This document shows positions 34,250 to 46,916 of a stretch of DNA of 64,000 nt, piece by piece. This DNA comes from Gnetum montanum (taxonomy: Eukaryota > Streptophyta > Gnetopsida > Gnetales > Gnetaceae): NCBI GenBank assembly GCA_015680685.1, contig MNCI01015542.1:627792-691791 (forward strand). The letters are read 5' to 3'. The number at the start of each line of letters is the position of its first letter. Position 1 is the first letter of the stretch. The position numbers and the translations under genes were made by a program. The notes beneath the pieces are model-generated. The model did no database searches and was not told the origin of the DNA. It worked only from the letters and a program-made list of their open reading frames with translations.

Positions 34250-36500
34250 TAGTGTTGCCAGAGACTAGCAAGCACCTAAATCCTGTTCGAGGACACTCGT
34301 TGGTGGTCGCGTCCCAAATAGTCGCCAACACTAACCTTTCTTCTAGTTGTTTATTTTCATATTCATTATTTTCAAGTATTGATTCCCTAATGGTTACTAT
34401 TGCCTTGAGCTACTCATTTTCTCCTCTTAATCCTTTGACTTCCTCTTGTAACATTGGTACTTCTTGTTCATTCTACAAGAGAAATTTCTTGAGATTGGAT
34501 ATATGGTTGTCAGCTATTTGTCCCATGTCTTTGATCAATGTGGTTATAATGTTTGACATATCTTGATGGGACATTGCAAGATTTTTCTTTCTCATTTATG
34601 GATCATCTTCATTGTACTAGAAGATTACATTGGCTTCTATTTCTAGTGTAGTTGGAAGCTTTTATCTCAATATGATTCAACCTTCTTCTTCTATAATATT
34701 AAAAGCTCGAGCTACTCCATTCATCAAGTATCCAGATAGAAAAGTGAGGGCTAAAGATGAGCTTTCCCATTCTTTCTATTGTTGTTATTGCTCTTTTTGT
34801 AGCTCCATGAGCTTCTATTGTTCCAGTAGCCAATGTTATTGTTCATCTTTTAATTTCTATTCTTGTATTTGATGTTACTATTGTTTCTTCTTTACCCTTG
34901 CATGGTCAACTTTGGCCTTTCTTATAGCTCTTATCCTCGCATATTCTTCCCCATTAAGAAGAAACCTCTCATTAGCCATAGCATTGCCTAGCTCTAGAAG
35001 GTTCTAAGAAAAGTAATTCTTTCATTATAGCTAAGTGCTCCTCTAAGAAATCTATGGCTAAAGGATGTTCTTTATCCTTCATCCATCTACATGCTTCAAT
35101 AATCGAGACATCACAAGATGAAGCTATCAATTTCATCGACAAGCTCTTTTTCAACTATGCTACAACTTCCTTTTGGCCTGATTAACCTCTTTATCAGAAG
35201 CTTTAAGATAGACTGTATCAGTATCATTTTCCTAATAAACATTTTTAGTCTTTGTAGTGAAGTATATTTTCTTTTAAGCTAGAAGGAAACAACATTGCTC
35301 TCTGTATCTTCTGGTCATGGCTCTCAAATGACTTAAATTAATGAACTCCCATAAGTCGAATTTAAGAGAGAAAACTTTCTTGTGCTTGTAATCATTCCTC
35401 AAATACCTCTCCAATATTTATTTTTCAACCTCCAATGTAGCCAAATATGGAGCTATAAACCTATGTAGCTTGAAAGCTTTTCCTTCAAATCCTGCTATGA
35501 GGATTTTTGTGTGGTGGGCATGGAGAAAAATGGCTCCACAACACTTTCCCCTTATTTCATTGACAACCTACTGATTGATCCTTGGTGGAAAACTCTCAAA
35601 ATTAACTTGATTAAATGAGGGTAGACACAATTCATTAGAAATTATAAGGATTGAACATCTAAGAAGCTCCTTTAGTAGAAAACTAGAAAAAATTCATAGT
35701 AGGGGTCCTCTAGGCAAGCTCTTCTCTATGATGTATAGCCTACAAAAATTAGAGATGGGTTAGACACCTCACTTAGCAAATAGTCTAATAAAAATGAGTT
35801 AAGGTTTAACTATACCCCTTGCATGTGGATCTGAGAGAAGCTTTGCTGCAATGCATCACTCATATATTGTACAAGGGAAAAAAACCTTTTATTTTCTAAT
35901 GCTACCCAAGCCTAGACATGATAGTTGGCAACAATATTAATGTCATAATTGGAAAAAAAATTTAAAGTAGAAACAAAAATTCTATGGGGAAACCTAAGCT
36001 TTGAAACTTTGGGAATGGAATTTTTGTAGTGTTAGGCTTTTGTTAAGCTGGCTGGTAATAGTTTAATGTTCTTTCCATACTCAAGATTATTCTAGAATTT
36101 CCTGCTAAGCACCTCTTCATTATACTGGTGAGCTTTAATTTCTGTAATATCTAGCTTAATCAATCTGTAGAGCTCATGTGCTTTCCTAACACTAATATGA
36201 ATGAAATTCTTGGTGTTATTTCTAAATCATAACTTGTCCTTCTCATAAATCATCTATGATATTAAGTGATTCGGGACATCCCTAATTAGATCAAACTTGG
36301 GCCTAAAACTAAGCTTATGTAGCCATGTTTTCTCATAAATCTCATGTCATTCCTCGATCAACTATGTTGACTATAAGCCTGATTTTTCTACTAAATCATG
36401 ATCTTCATTAAAATCAAATAGGTCTACCTGTTCTACATTTATCTCTAGTCTCGCGACAGTGATCCATTGACAGAGCTAATAAATGTTCAAATTGAATTAT
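34250..36500 (-). pseudogene. Heavily decayed ORF with coiled-coil C-terminus, probably retroelement-derived
   Basis: Minus-strand sense can be followed through many stops. Near 36400-36200 are FDFNEDHDLVEKSGL and KFDLIRDVPNHLI; near 36170 HELYRLIKLDITEIKAH. Near 35440-35320 are FIAPYLATLEVEK and FDLWEFINLSHLRAMTRRY. Near 35100-34900 are ACRWMKDKEHPLAIDFLEEH and GEEYARIRAIRKAKVDHARVK. At 34500-34350 coiled coil appears: EQEVPMLQEEVKGLRGENE and ESILENNEYENKQLEERL. An N-terminal globular part plus C-terminal coiled coil is the same layout as the aORF of the Athila-like copies, but the residues do not match. I suspect an additional ORF of another retroelement family. I cannot define ends. Confidence 0.45.
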
Positions 36501-36879
36501 TGTAGGCACTTAAAAAAAGTGAAGGTATTAACATCTTGAAACCTTTGAAGCACCTCTTCATTTTCTTTGTATGAAATCTTACCTATTCTTTCCTTAGGAT
36601 TCTTAAGCTTTATTATGCTTTTCAATAGTTGTTTTGCCTCTTCTTTGAGCTTTGTTTCAACTCTTAGCTCTGCTTCAGCTTCTAGCTCTATTCACTAATG
36701 GTTATTTTTTAAAAATCTTACCCAAATCCCATTCATTAATATTTAGAGATTTGTTCTTTTAATTTTCTTCTTTGAATAGGATGTTTGATTTAGTTTTCGA
36801 CATATGTCATAAGCTTTAATTCTGTTAAGCTACCTCATTTAAAGCTTAAGGATTCAAGATCAACATCTTGACCTATTCT
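36501..36879. other. Unassigned DNA
   Basis: No gene was recognised. It may be the 5' continuation of the decayed ORF at 34250-36500. Confidence 0.4.
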
Positions 36880-37685
36880 TATTACTATAACTTAACTTAG
36901 TGCTAACGTTAGCTTGTAGAGCCCTTTCTAAATATATTTTCAAAGCTAAATTTAAGCTCTATAAATTCATTCTACAAAGGGCATTTGACATGGCAAAGTG
37001 AATTCAAGCTTCTTCGTAGAACTTATTCCTTGTCTCTACGTGCTACGTCATGCTTTTCACTAAGTTGGATTAAAAATAATGAAACGAGCATGTGTGCAAA
37101 TTATTAGTGGATCCATGATGAGGTTTGATGTGGCTTGTAACATCATTTTAGGGATTTTTCATATAATCATTTTTATGTTCTATAAACTTTCTCTACAAGG
37201 AGTCTAACATGGCTCATTCATCAAAGGAGCTAACGCAATAGAATAAGTTATAAAGCTAATTTGTAGAACTACTTCTTAATTCTCCATGTTTTTTCTATTA
37301 TCTTGGGCTTATGTGGCTTTTACATTGCTTCAAAATCCCTTTAGTGCTTGTATGCTTTATAAAATTGTTCTAGAGCTTTACTTATACTTTGGATCTCTAA
37401 CCTTATGCTAATGTGGTTCGTAGAATGATTTTAGATCTTCCTCGTAGAGTTAATTTTTGGTTCTACGAGCTTATACTTTATAGAGCTAACATGGAATAGC
37501 CACTTTTTGTACTTGCTTGTAGGGCTGGATTTTGATTCTATGACAAATATATGTCCATATATGCTAATGACGTGGCTTTCAAAATTAATCTAGCTTTTCT
37601 TTGTAGAACTAACATCTAGCTCTAGAATTGACATCATATGGAAGATGATCTAGTGGGGCTTTGTTCATCTTCAAGAATTTATCAT
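36880..37685 (+). repeat. Degenerate repeat region, left of copy 2
   Basis: Recurring short phrases GTAGAAC or GTAGAGC, TTNTGATTCTA, CTACAAG and CTAATGTGG or CTAACATGG repeat at irregular spacing of roughly 50-90 bases. The same phrases fill 50080-51320 on the other side of copy 2. It is noncoding. Confidence 0.6.
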
Positions 37686-38609
37686 TGATGAGATATAGTT
37701 TTCTATGTTGATTGGGCCCCGTCGACTAGGACCCATCAACGCAACCTGTTGTGTCAACTAGGCCCCATTGACACAGTCTATTATGTCGACATAGCCCTGT
37801 TGATGCAGGGGTCTGTCCTAGCCTATAAATATGTGCTCACTAGTCATATTTGTGGCATCAGATTGAGAATAGTAGTTGAACTCTTGTAGTTTTTACATTT
37901 GAAAGTTAGAATATTTCTCCCAAGTACCCACACCAAGAGCCATTAAGTGTACAGATCTTTATTTGAGCACTGTTGTACCTAAGCATGACAGTGTGTGCAA
38001 CAATAAAGACAAGCTTGTTGATAAAACCTTGTAGCATTCTGGATAGTTTAAATATTTATTCATACATTTGATGCTTTCAATTATTTATTCAATGTTTTCT
38101 AGTAATTAAGCTAATGAGGTAATTAAGTGAGATAAGCTAGATAGATTAATTACATAAGTACGGTTGCTTTGAACGTAACATGTTTTTGCTTGGTAATCCC
38201 AACGGCATTATTGCTTGGTACACCCAGTAGCATAGTGCTTGGTAACCCAATAGTGGATATGTGGGTTCAAGGCATGTACAGAAAGTGGGGCCGGATGCTT
38301 ATGTTAGGGCCAATTAGAGATCAGTTAGTTAGTTAATTTAGATTAGTTATTAAATTACTTTATCTCTCTCTAAAATCATCAAAGAACATAAAATATAAGA
38401 TGATAAAAATCATATGCCTCGATTTCACTTAACCATATCTTTTTACTTCACAAGTGTAATTGGGAAGGCAATGAATGACCTTAGGACAAGGTTCACTACC
38501 TAGAAGACTAATGCACCAGAAACTATAACGTCCAAAAAATTCAACTAGATCGCACATGAATGCTTTGTGATTCATATGGTTGGGTGTAGGGGTACTTCAT
38601 TACTCATCA
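37686..38609 (+). repeat. 5' LTR of copy 2
   Basis: Starts TGATGAGATATAG and ends TACTCATCA; 924 bp. U3 repeats around GTCGACTAGGACC, GTCAACTAGGCC and GTCGACATAGCC lie at 37715-37815, and TATAAAT at 37824-37830. The R/U5 side matches the LTRs of copies 1 and 3 in reverse orientation. Confidence 0.9.
37715..37832 (+). promoter_or_regulatory. U3 promoter of copy 2 5' LTR
   Basis: GTCGAC/GGCCC repeats followed by GCCTATAAATATGTG. This is the LTR promoter that should start the genomic RNA, and the best preserved U3 TATA box in the window. Confidence 0.6.
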
Positions 38610-38610
38610 T

Positions 38611-38628
38611 TGGTGTCATTGTCATGCA
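38611..38628 (+). promoter_or_regulatory. Primer-binding site, copy 2 (tRNA-Asp-like, decayed)
   Basis: TGGTGTCATTGTCATGCA starts one base after the LTR. It is recognisable against TGGCGCCGTTGCCGGGGA with seven differences, five of them transitions. Confidence 0.65.
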
Positions 38629-38762
38629 CTTTGTTTGTTGAAATGTGCACTAGCTAGGATTAGTGAACATTATTACTATCATTGGATAGACCCAAGGTCA
38701 ACATCACTGTCAAATGACATCCAATTACAAAAGCATACTAATAATTTTATTTGTTTTGCAAA

Positions 38763-41219
38763 ATGTATTCTTCTTCTCATAGGCGTGAAGATGTCAAACT
38801 ATTAGTCCCATAGGAGTGCAAGGTGGTATATACTCATCTAGATGAGTATGTATTGAACTTCACCTTCATCCTACACCAAGATGAGTAACTTCAATGGTAG
38901 GACATGGACAGTAATATCGTATTTCCCCTTGATCGATCTGTGCTTGGGATGCTCTTTCAAACTCTTAAGAAGCTGGGAATTCCAGATCTTCATGAGGAAT
39001 ACATATGAATGGTTATGACACTTAGGACTACCATCCCACTAAAACACAATGTAAGAGAGATTGACACTAGAAGAAGCACCATGAGGCTACAAAGGGGAAG
39101 CATTTCCCTAATCCCTTGTTCTTACTAAATCAAGATGATAATGAGGATCCTCCCTTTGAAGGTTTTTAACATCAACATTCTCCACCCCCTATTGTTGGTA
39201 ATGAGGATGTGGCCCTGAACTTGTGATTGACTATTCATAAACCAGGCTCAAAAAAAAAAGTGACAGTCAAGGTAAGGACTGGCATAAATGTCATGATGGT
39301 AAGGGATCTAAGGATTATGGTCATAATGAGTGAAAAGGTGGTGGCAAACACCACAATGGTGATGGCAGCCCACCTTCGTCTTCATCTTCTTCATCTATTG
39401 GTTCTCGTAGAAGCTGCCATCGAAATAATTATGATGAAGGTGATTAATGAGACAACAATGAATGTGGAGGCCACCAAGATCGAAGGGATGGCAGAAACCA
39501 TCCTTGGTGTCATCGACACAATGATGATGATGAACCTCTGTTGGGGACTCAAAGCATGCTCAACATTGTAGAGGTAGTAAAGATCCCAACTAGGCATGTG
39601 AAAGATAGTAGGATTAAGCACTTAGACATGAATAATATCCCAAGATCTAAGAGGGGATACAACTCTGATCCATAAATAGATCTACAAGATTTTCATGATG
39701 CCTATGCCTTATAGAATATAGAAAATGATTGGCAAAACCTCAAGATTTTCCCAAAAGACACTCAACAAGGAAGCTAAAAGCTGGTATAGTTGTTGGAGCT
39801 AGAATCTCTCCACAAATTAACTACCATGTTGGAGTTAATCAATGACAAATATCAAACGTACTCTAGAGTGTCTAATCTAAGGAGGAAGATCCAAGGCTGG
39901 AAACAAGGAACACATGAACCCTTGGACACTACCATGGGCAGAGACTCCCTCTTACATCGATGCCCTAGCCATGGTTATTCTCAAAGGCAATAACTTTTCC
40001 ACATCATAGATGGGCTTAGAGTAGAAACTAGAAGAACTTTTAGGATTTATGCCCAAGGAAGACTATCTAAATTAAATGCTCATTAGATCTAAAGGGTTGT
40101 AGAGTAGGTAGCAAAAGAAGAAGGTGAGTTGCGAAAAAGGGAAAGTGTAGAAAAGTATAATAGGAAACATTCCATCAGGAAAAGGAAGGTTTGATTTTGT
40201 GATGAGGAGAAGTCACCACTCAATGAAGTGGTGAATAGGAAAACCTTGCTTATTCAAAAGTCTATTTCTAACATTTTAGGAAAGGTTGATAAATTATGGG
40301 ACTCTTTGGATGAGAAGTTCCAAACTACTATGAACATTGCTAAAGTATCAAAAGAAAAAAATATTGATCATGAATGTAAGAGATGAAGAGAGGCTGAATG
40401 TGCGTACTAGAAAGATAAGGGCAGAGCTATTGCCATACAGGAAGTTGTGGAAATCGACTTTGATGATGATCTTGGTTGTGACATCTATCAATACGAACAT
40501 CCAAGAGGATGTTGCCCTATGGTATCACACTTACAAGAGTCTGGGATGTATGCATTGAATCCTTGACTAGCACATAGGTAAGCATCCAAATACTTGCCTT
40601 ATCCTCAAGGAAATCCAAGGCAATTCCACTAGCAACAACAAGCTTATTATCCACATGGATCTCCACCACAACCATATGAGCAATACCAATAATGACACCA
40701 ATCACAATTGTGGGAAAAGCCATTGCCAAGGTGGAAATACCCTTATAGGCAACCAGATCTATATGGGTACTATGTTTAGCAACCTATTTCTCCAAGAAGT
40801 TCTACAAGCCATGCCTCATTTCAGCATCACTATTATCCCCCAGAGTACCACTGAACACATTCACCATCCACTCGGGGAGAGAACTCATATCCATACCACC
40901 ATTTGCATATGTCTACACATGTCCCTTTACTCTCAACCCAGTTACCTCCTGTTCCTTCTATGTAAGAAGAAATTTCTTCATAGCTGTAGCAACAAAAGAT
41001 TATGAGAGTTGTACATTCAAAACTAGCTTTTCTGCCAAGTGGTTTAGATAATCAATCTAGGAAACAACCTTTCTTCTAATTCAACAGTCCTCCCAAACCT
41101 TCATACCCTCATGTAGCTAGCCACCCTACATCTCCAACATCTTCATCCTTTGCATCAAACACCTTCGAGTACCTTTCAAACCAAAAGCTACCTTGAATAT
41201 GCACTATGATGTTAACTCA
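38763..41219 (+). pseudogene. gag of copy 2, broken
   Basis: ATG at 38763-38765 opens MYSSSHRREDVKLLV, matching the copy 1 start. N-terminal YTHLDEYVLNFTFILHQDE; Ser/Asp/His-rich part at 39230-39500; capsid core at about 39640-40100 with LHRCPSHGYSQRQ. In the zinc knuckle at 40470-40515 the second Cys is replaced by Tyr (CDIYQYEHPRGCC). The Pro/Gln/Tyr-rich tail runs to about 41200. Many frames are interrupted. Confidence 0.78.
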
Positions 41220-44200
41220 TGTTATTTTTAATTAGATCAAGGCTGACAACTTCCCACAAAAAGATATAACCCAAGAAGTCCACTCATTTACATGCAAATT
41301 GTTGGATAGAAGCAATGCAAAGCCCTTCTTAATTCTGGTTCTAGTGTAAATATCATCTTCTATGACAGGTACAAAGCTTGGAACCTACCACCTATCAAAA
41401 AGAGCAACATTTTTTTGGAATTGGTAAACTAATCTGTTATTGTCCCTCTGGGGTTGGTGGAGGACATTGTGACCATAGTTAGTGGGTGGGCCTATCCTAC
41501 TGATTTTCTAGTGATCAAAGTCAAAAACTACAAGGGTGACTTCTCCATCATTATGGGAAGGGCATGGTTAAGCACAGTTGATGCACAAAAGGGCATAAGG
41601 GATCTCTTCTTGAAAATCTCTAAGGAAAATGAATTTGGAAGGCTGGAGAAGAAGTGTATTCCATGCATCATGTACAACGATTATGGGTGCAGTTGCATTT
41701 AAAATATTTGGTTCATCTAGAGTACATATATTAAAGCATGTAATCACTATGCACAAGAAAAAAATATTCAAAGGTGTCTGTCCGCAATAGCCATAAAATA
41801 GGAGGGCACCCAGTGGCTAATACCTAACTTAGAAAGCAGCACATTATGCATGGAATCAATTAAGAGGCTAACATGTGCTTATGTTGAAAGCATGGATGAA
41901 CTTGAGCAAGTTCCTCACCAGCTTTCTAATAATAAAGATGATGATACCTATTGGGGAGAGTTGGAAATCCCTAATAACTTCAAGCAAAAGCCCTTAGAGT
42001 TGAAAACTTTACCAACTGCCATGGAATATGTATTCTTAAAAAATGGTAAGCTGGTCATAATCAATGCCAAACTTGCTCCTGAATAAAAAGAAAAGTTGTT
42101 AAAGGTGGTTAACAAATGGCCAAAAACCTTTACTTGGTCATATCTCAAGCTAATTAGAATTGATCTAAGAATATGCCAACATCACATTTACACCAGCCTA
42201 GACATGAAGCCAAGAAGGCAGCTGCAAAGATCGTTGAACCCAAACTTAAAGCAGATTGTCAAGGAGGAAATAGAGCAACTCCTCAAGGTAGGGTTTATCT
42301 ATGCCATCATGGAAAATGAGTGGGTTAGCCCACTCATAATTGTGGAAAAGAAAGGTGGCAAGTGGCAAGTCTACATTGACTTTAGACTGTTGAACATGGC
42401 AACATTTGAAGATCATTTTCCATTGCTATTTGTGGACCAAGTGTTGGACACCATGTTTGGGCATTACTATTATAGCTTCTTGGATGGTTCTAGTGTCTAT
42501 AATCAAATCCAAATTATGTTAGAAGATTAGGCCAACATAATATTTGCAAGTTCCTTGGGGACTTTTGCATATTGTAAGATGCCATTCAATTTGTGCAATG
42601 TCCTTACAACATTTCAATGCTTGCTCCTTAGCATATTTTAGCAACAAAATGGTAGTGGTGTGGAAGTCTTCATGGATGACTTCTCCACCTATGGAGCTAC
42701 ATTTGAGCTAGCCTTAGACCACCTTGAGTAAGTACTAAAAATATGTGTGGAAACAAATCTGTGACTCAATTGGCAAAAGAGTCATCTCATGGTCCAAGAT
42801 GGCATTATGTTGGGGCACCAAATTTTACAAGAAGGAATTGAGGTAGACCCAGAGAAGATAAGGATCATCTAAGGAATAACATGCTAACCAAAGATAGTTA
42901 AAGATATCCCATCATTCCTTGGACATACTAACTACTACCAACGATTCATAGAGAATTTCTCTAAGATCACAAAGCCATTGGTTGAGCTAATGAAGAATGA
43001 TGCTCCATTCATTTGGACCAAGGAATGCAAACATGCATTCAAATAGTTGAAGAGAAAACTTGTAGAAACTCCAATTCTATAGGCACCAGACTGGTCTAGA
43101 CCATTTTACATAATGACAGACACATCTAATTATGCTTTGGGAGTAGTGCTTATGCAATTGGATGATAAAAATGTTCATATTACATCCACTGCGCAAGTTG
43201 AAGCATTGTAGGTGCATAGATGAATTACAGCACCATAGAGAAAGAATTAATGGTAGTAATATATCCTCTTAAAAAATTCAGGTACTATGTGCTTGGTTAT
43301 AAAGTATTTGTGCATACAGACTACAGTGCCATTTGCTTCCTAATGCATAAGTTGACAGTCAGCCCCCGTATCATACAGTGGCTCATGATCTTGTAGGAAT
43401 TTGATCTCATGATGGTAGATCAAAAAGAGACTGAGAATGTGGTCGCTGACCACATCTCTTGCTTAAGATGAGATAATAAAGAGGAGGGGAGCCCACTCTC
43501 TGATTAATTTCTAAATAAACTCTTCTTTATAGGAGCACTAAATGGCCAAATGCCCATAGAAACAACATGGTACAGTGGCATCCTCACCTATCTTCTCACT
43601 CAAAAGATGCCACAAGATCTTAACTTTAGAAAGAAACAATAACTTCTTCATTAGGCCAAATACTTCATGAAATCAATAGAAACCTCTATAAGGTGTGCAC
43701 TGATGACATAATTTGTTGGTGTATCCCTAATGAAGATCAATTGCATGTTCTCCAAGATGCTCACAAAGGCCCTTGTGGAGGCCACTATGTAGGGAGATGC
43801 ACGACCATAAAAACCCTGATGATAGGATACTGTTCACCTACAACTTTCAAGGATGCCCACCAGTTTGTTTGCTCTTGTGAATGTTGTCAACAAGATGGTG
43901 GGATGATTGCTTAAGTGGAAGGTCCTCAAAAATGGATTCAATCACTAGAGCCCTTTGACATATGGGGCATTGACTTCATGGGTCCCATCACACCCATGTT
44001 CAATGAAAAGGCGTATATCATTGTATCAGTTGACTACTGCATGAAATGGGTAGAAGAAGCAGCCATTACTGACTGTACATCATCCATTGCTGCTAGATTT
44101 ATATAAAAAAATGTTGTAAATAGGTTTGGGATGCCACGTGCACTAATTTTTGACAATGGAACTCATTTCACAAGTGCCACTTTTAGAAAGTTGATGTAAC

Positions 44201-44870
44201 ACTTGGGGGTTGAACATAAATTAACAACACCCTATCACCCCCAAGCTAATGGTTAAGCAAAGGTAATTAACCAAGAAATTACAAAGATCCTAATAAGGAC
44301 CATAAGCAAATATAGAAAAGATTGGAGCACAAAACTCAACAATGCCCTATGGGCCTACCGCTCAACATGGAAACTTCCTATTGGCTATTCTCCCTACAAG
44401 CTAGTGTATAGAAAACTTCCAACATTCCCAATTCAATTTGAGCTTTGTACACTCTCAATAGCCTATGATCTGGATCTTAACCTAAGTCTAGCATAGAAAG
44501 AAAGATTGATCAACCTCAACATGCTAGATTAAAATTGATTGGTGGTCATATCTTTAAATGAGATGCACAAGGCATTCAACAAGCAATGTCACAACCTCAA
44601 AATACAAAAAGTGAAATTTCAACTAGGAGATAAGGTTCTCTACTGAAACCCCACACACATACCCCATAAGACAAAGTTTCAAACATTATGGAAAAGAACT
44701 TATGCAATTGCTCAAACCTTTTCCTCTAGGGTCATGTTCATCTACAAGCCTAAAAGCCTAAATAAAAAGTAGTTGATCAACATCCAATAAATGAAACCTA
44801 TCCTAGAATCAAGATAAGCCAATGCAACTACCACGTCAATGGATGGACAACCATGCTCCATTTTTTGGAT
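41220..44870 (+). pseudogene. pol of copy 2 (protease, RT, RNase H, integrase), broken
   Basis: Protease at 41310-41600: LNSGSSVNIIFYD (catalytic Asp changed to Asn), then LVEDIVTIVSGWAYPTDFLV and SIIMGRAWLS. RT at 42200-42990: MKPRRQLQRSLNPNLKQIV, WVSPLIIVEKKGGKWQV, FLDGSSVYNQI, FMDDFSTYGA and DIPSFLGHTNYYQRFI. RNase H at 43080-43480: MTDTSNYALGVVLMQLDD, VHTDYSAICFLM, ENVVADHISCL. Integrase at 43690-44800: HKGPCGGHYVG with CECC, WGIDFMGPITPMF, IFDNGTHFTSATFRKLM, TPYHPQANG, stop, AKVINQEI. The catalytic Glu position of integrase is AAG (Lys, 44260-44262). Stops such as that in ANG-stop-AKV stand where other copies have Gln. Confidence 0.88.
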
Positions 44871-46436
44871 CTCCTCCTTTCAACATAGTTGTGAAGGAGA
44901 TGGCCATCCATGCTAACCATCCACATCACTCCTCAGTCTTTCACCTTTTTGTTTTACACTTTGTTAATTTTTACCTTTTTCTTTACTTTTTTGTTCTATT
45001 TACTTTCTCAATTTTTTGTTTTACAACATTGTTAGCATGTTTTCCCTTTCTTGATTAGTTTACACTTTCTTATATATATTTTTTACTTTGCTTTTTTTGA
45101 GTATGAATTTTCATTAGTTTTGCTAATAACAGTGCTTCATTACCACAAGACACAGTGCCATTGTTGTTGTTTACTAATGATGGTTTGTGCTTAATGTCAT
45201 GATTATCAATGTTTGGTTTCTATTTTTGAATTTTGATGTCTAATGACTATGATATGGTTTATTTTTCATGGAATAGGAAGTGAGTCCACATCATTTCGCC
45301 ATCTAATAAACTCTATGATTTTCTTTATTTTAGGAGTTTCAGGTCCCTTCTACTAAAGAAACTTTTAATCAATTGGTGACCTTGGTAGTTCCAGAATTTG
45401 GAAGGATTCATAGATTTGTAGAGGATGTGACTTCAAGGGGACTCAATACTCTTTGTACTCTTCTGCTTACTTGAGTGCTTGGGTGTTTTTCATGAACTTC
45501 TTATTGTTCCATTCCAACCACTAATAGGAAGTTAAATAAAGTCTTTGTATAGTGTGGTTGCAATCTAGAAATTTTTATAAAAAAAATGAAGAAAAAAAAC
45601 ATGATGGAAATTAAAAGCACACCCCTTAGACAAATAAACAGGCTACACACATTGGTTATGGGACTAGGAAGACATGTTACCCATGCCTGAAGGTCCCCTC
45701 TAACTAATCCCACGACCCCCTCCCTCTCCTCTCTTCCTACTTCTCTTTTCTTCTCTTTATGGAATGGTGGTTGTTTTGTGGGAGCACTCTTGTGTCTTAA
45801 GTGGGTAGATTGGTCTTGGAGTGGTGATGCAAAGTATTGAAAGAGGTTGGTTTTGGTTTGGACTAAGGATGGATCTTCTCAGGTCATTTTAGACACATAT
45901 TCCACAAGGAACTTCTTACAACCTTAATTCGGGATTCCATTCCACCTTCTTAGTCATCCATTTATGCTGCCATAACTAACTTTAGTGATAGTTTCTATGT
46001 TATGTTTGATGTCTTAGTCTAATGTGTTGGGATTCTTGGATAGATTATTTTTCATTGGTCCTTAACTTTTCATGATCATTAATCAACTACTCCTTAGTTG
46101 GGGTTATGCAAGGGCAACAAGGGCATGTGCCTACTATGGGAAGGACCCACTTGCATATCTCTTGGTTTGGTTAGTTAAGTGCCTTACCTTAGACATTGCT
46201 ACAATCCTATCTTTTGCATATTCCATTGTGCAAACCACTCTATGCTCCTTGAACTCTCATTCTCCATCCTCTTTCTCCATTTTTCTTAATTTTCTAATTT
46301 TTTTTTGGAATTTCAACATCCTCTTCTAGCATTTTCATCATGTTTGTGGCTATTTTGGCTTCCATTTAACCCTGATTTCATTCAAAATCTCTTTGTAATT
46401 TTCAAGTTTTAACTTGGTCAATAATGGTCAACAACT
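44871..46436 (+). other. Noncoding linker between integrase and internal promoter, copy 2
   Basis: Alignable with 10691-12230 and 56546-58130. The frames it contains (for example 46072-46329) are not kept in the other copies. It is pyrimidine-rich at 45710-45760. Confidence 0.6.
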
Positions 46437-46480
46437 GCATTGACGAGGCCTTGTCAACGTAATGCAAAAATATATAAATA
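46437..46480 (+). promoter_or_regulatory. Internal U3-like promoter module, copy 2
   Basis: TTGACGAGGCCTTGTCAACG is followed by TAATGCAAAAA and the TATA box TATATAAATA (46471-46480). Same order and spacing as in copies 1 and 3 and in the LTR U3. It lies 437 bases upstream of the aORF ATG. Confidence 0.55.
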
Positions 46481-46625
46481 CCACTAAACACTTTGAATTA
46501 TTTGCATTTGGTCAATATTGCCTAAGGATTTTTTACAATTTTTAGAGCCCAAAACCTTGCCAAGCTTATAACTCTCACATTGTTTATTTGAATCACCCCG
46601 TTCTTCAATCCTACAGTTATTGAAG

Positions 46626-46916
46626 GTAAGCTCTTAGTCATGGGGGTAACAAACCTCAAGGTTTTAATGATAATTTTTAAAAACTTTTTCTAATTCCCAA
46701 AAGGGTTCAGATATAAAATCCTATTAAATCATTAATTTCTAAGAATTTAACCCTTCCAACAACTTCAGTAAACTAAAGATTAAATTAATAATTAAATACT
46801 TAATCCATCTAGCCATAATCACACCTTAGCCAAGTGTAACCTCCCTATGAGACAAGGTATTCCAGTTATTCTAAGTTACATAATATTTTCCAATCCATTG
46901 TTATGTGTGGCTACAA
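46626..46916 (+). other. Possible leader intron before the aORF, copy 2
   Basis: A consensus donor GAAG/GTAAGC at 46626 and an AT-rich body ending just before the aORF ATG (46917). The acceptor dinucleotide is AA here, but copy 3 has AG (TTATAG before ATGG). Copies 1 and 3 have lost the donor G (CTAAGC, ATAAGA). No single copy has both ends, so this rests on comparing decayed copies. Confidence 0.35.

Noticed and set aside
46072-46329. Possible small membrane protein of 85 residues in the linker of copy 2.
   Set aside because: The homologous stretches in copies 1 and 3 do not keep the frame, so the hydrophobic look comes from pyrimidine-rich noncoding DNA.
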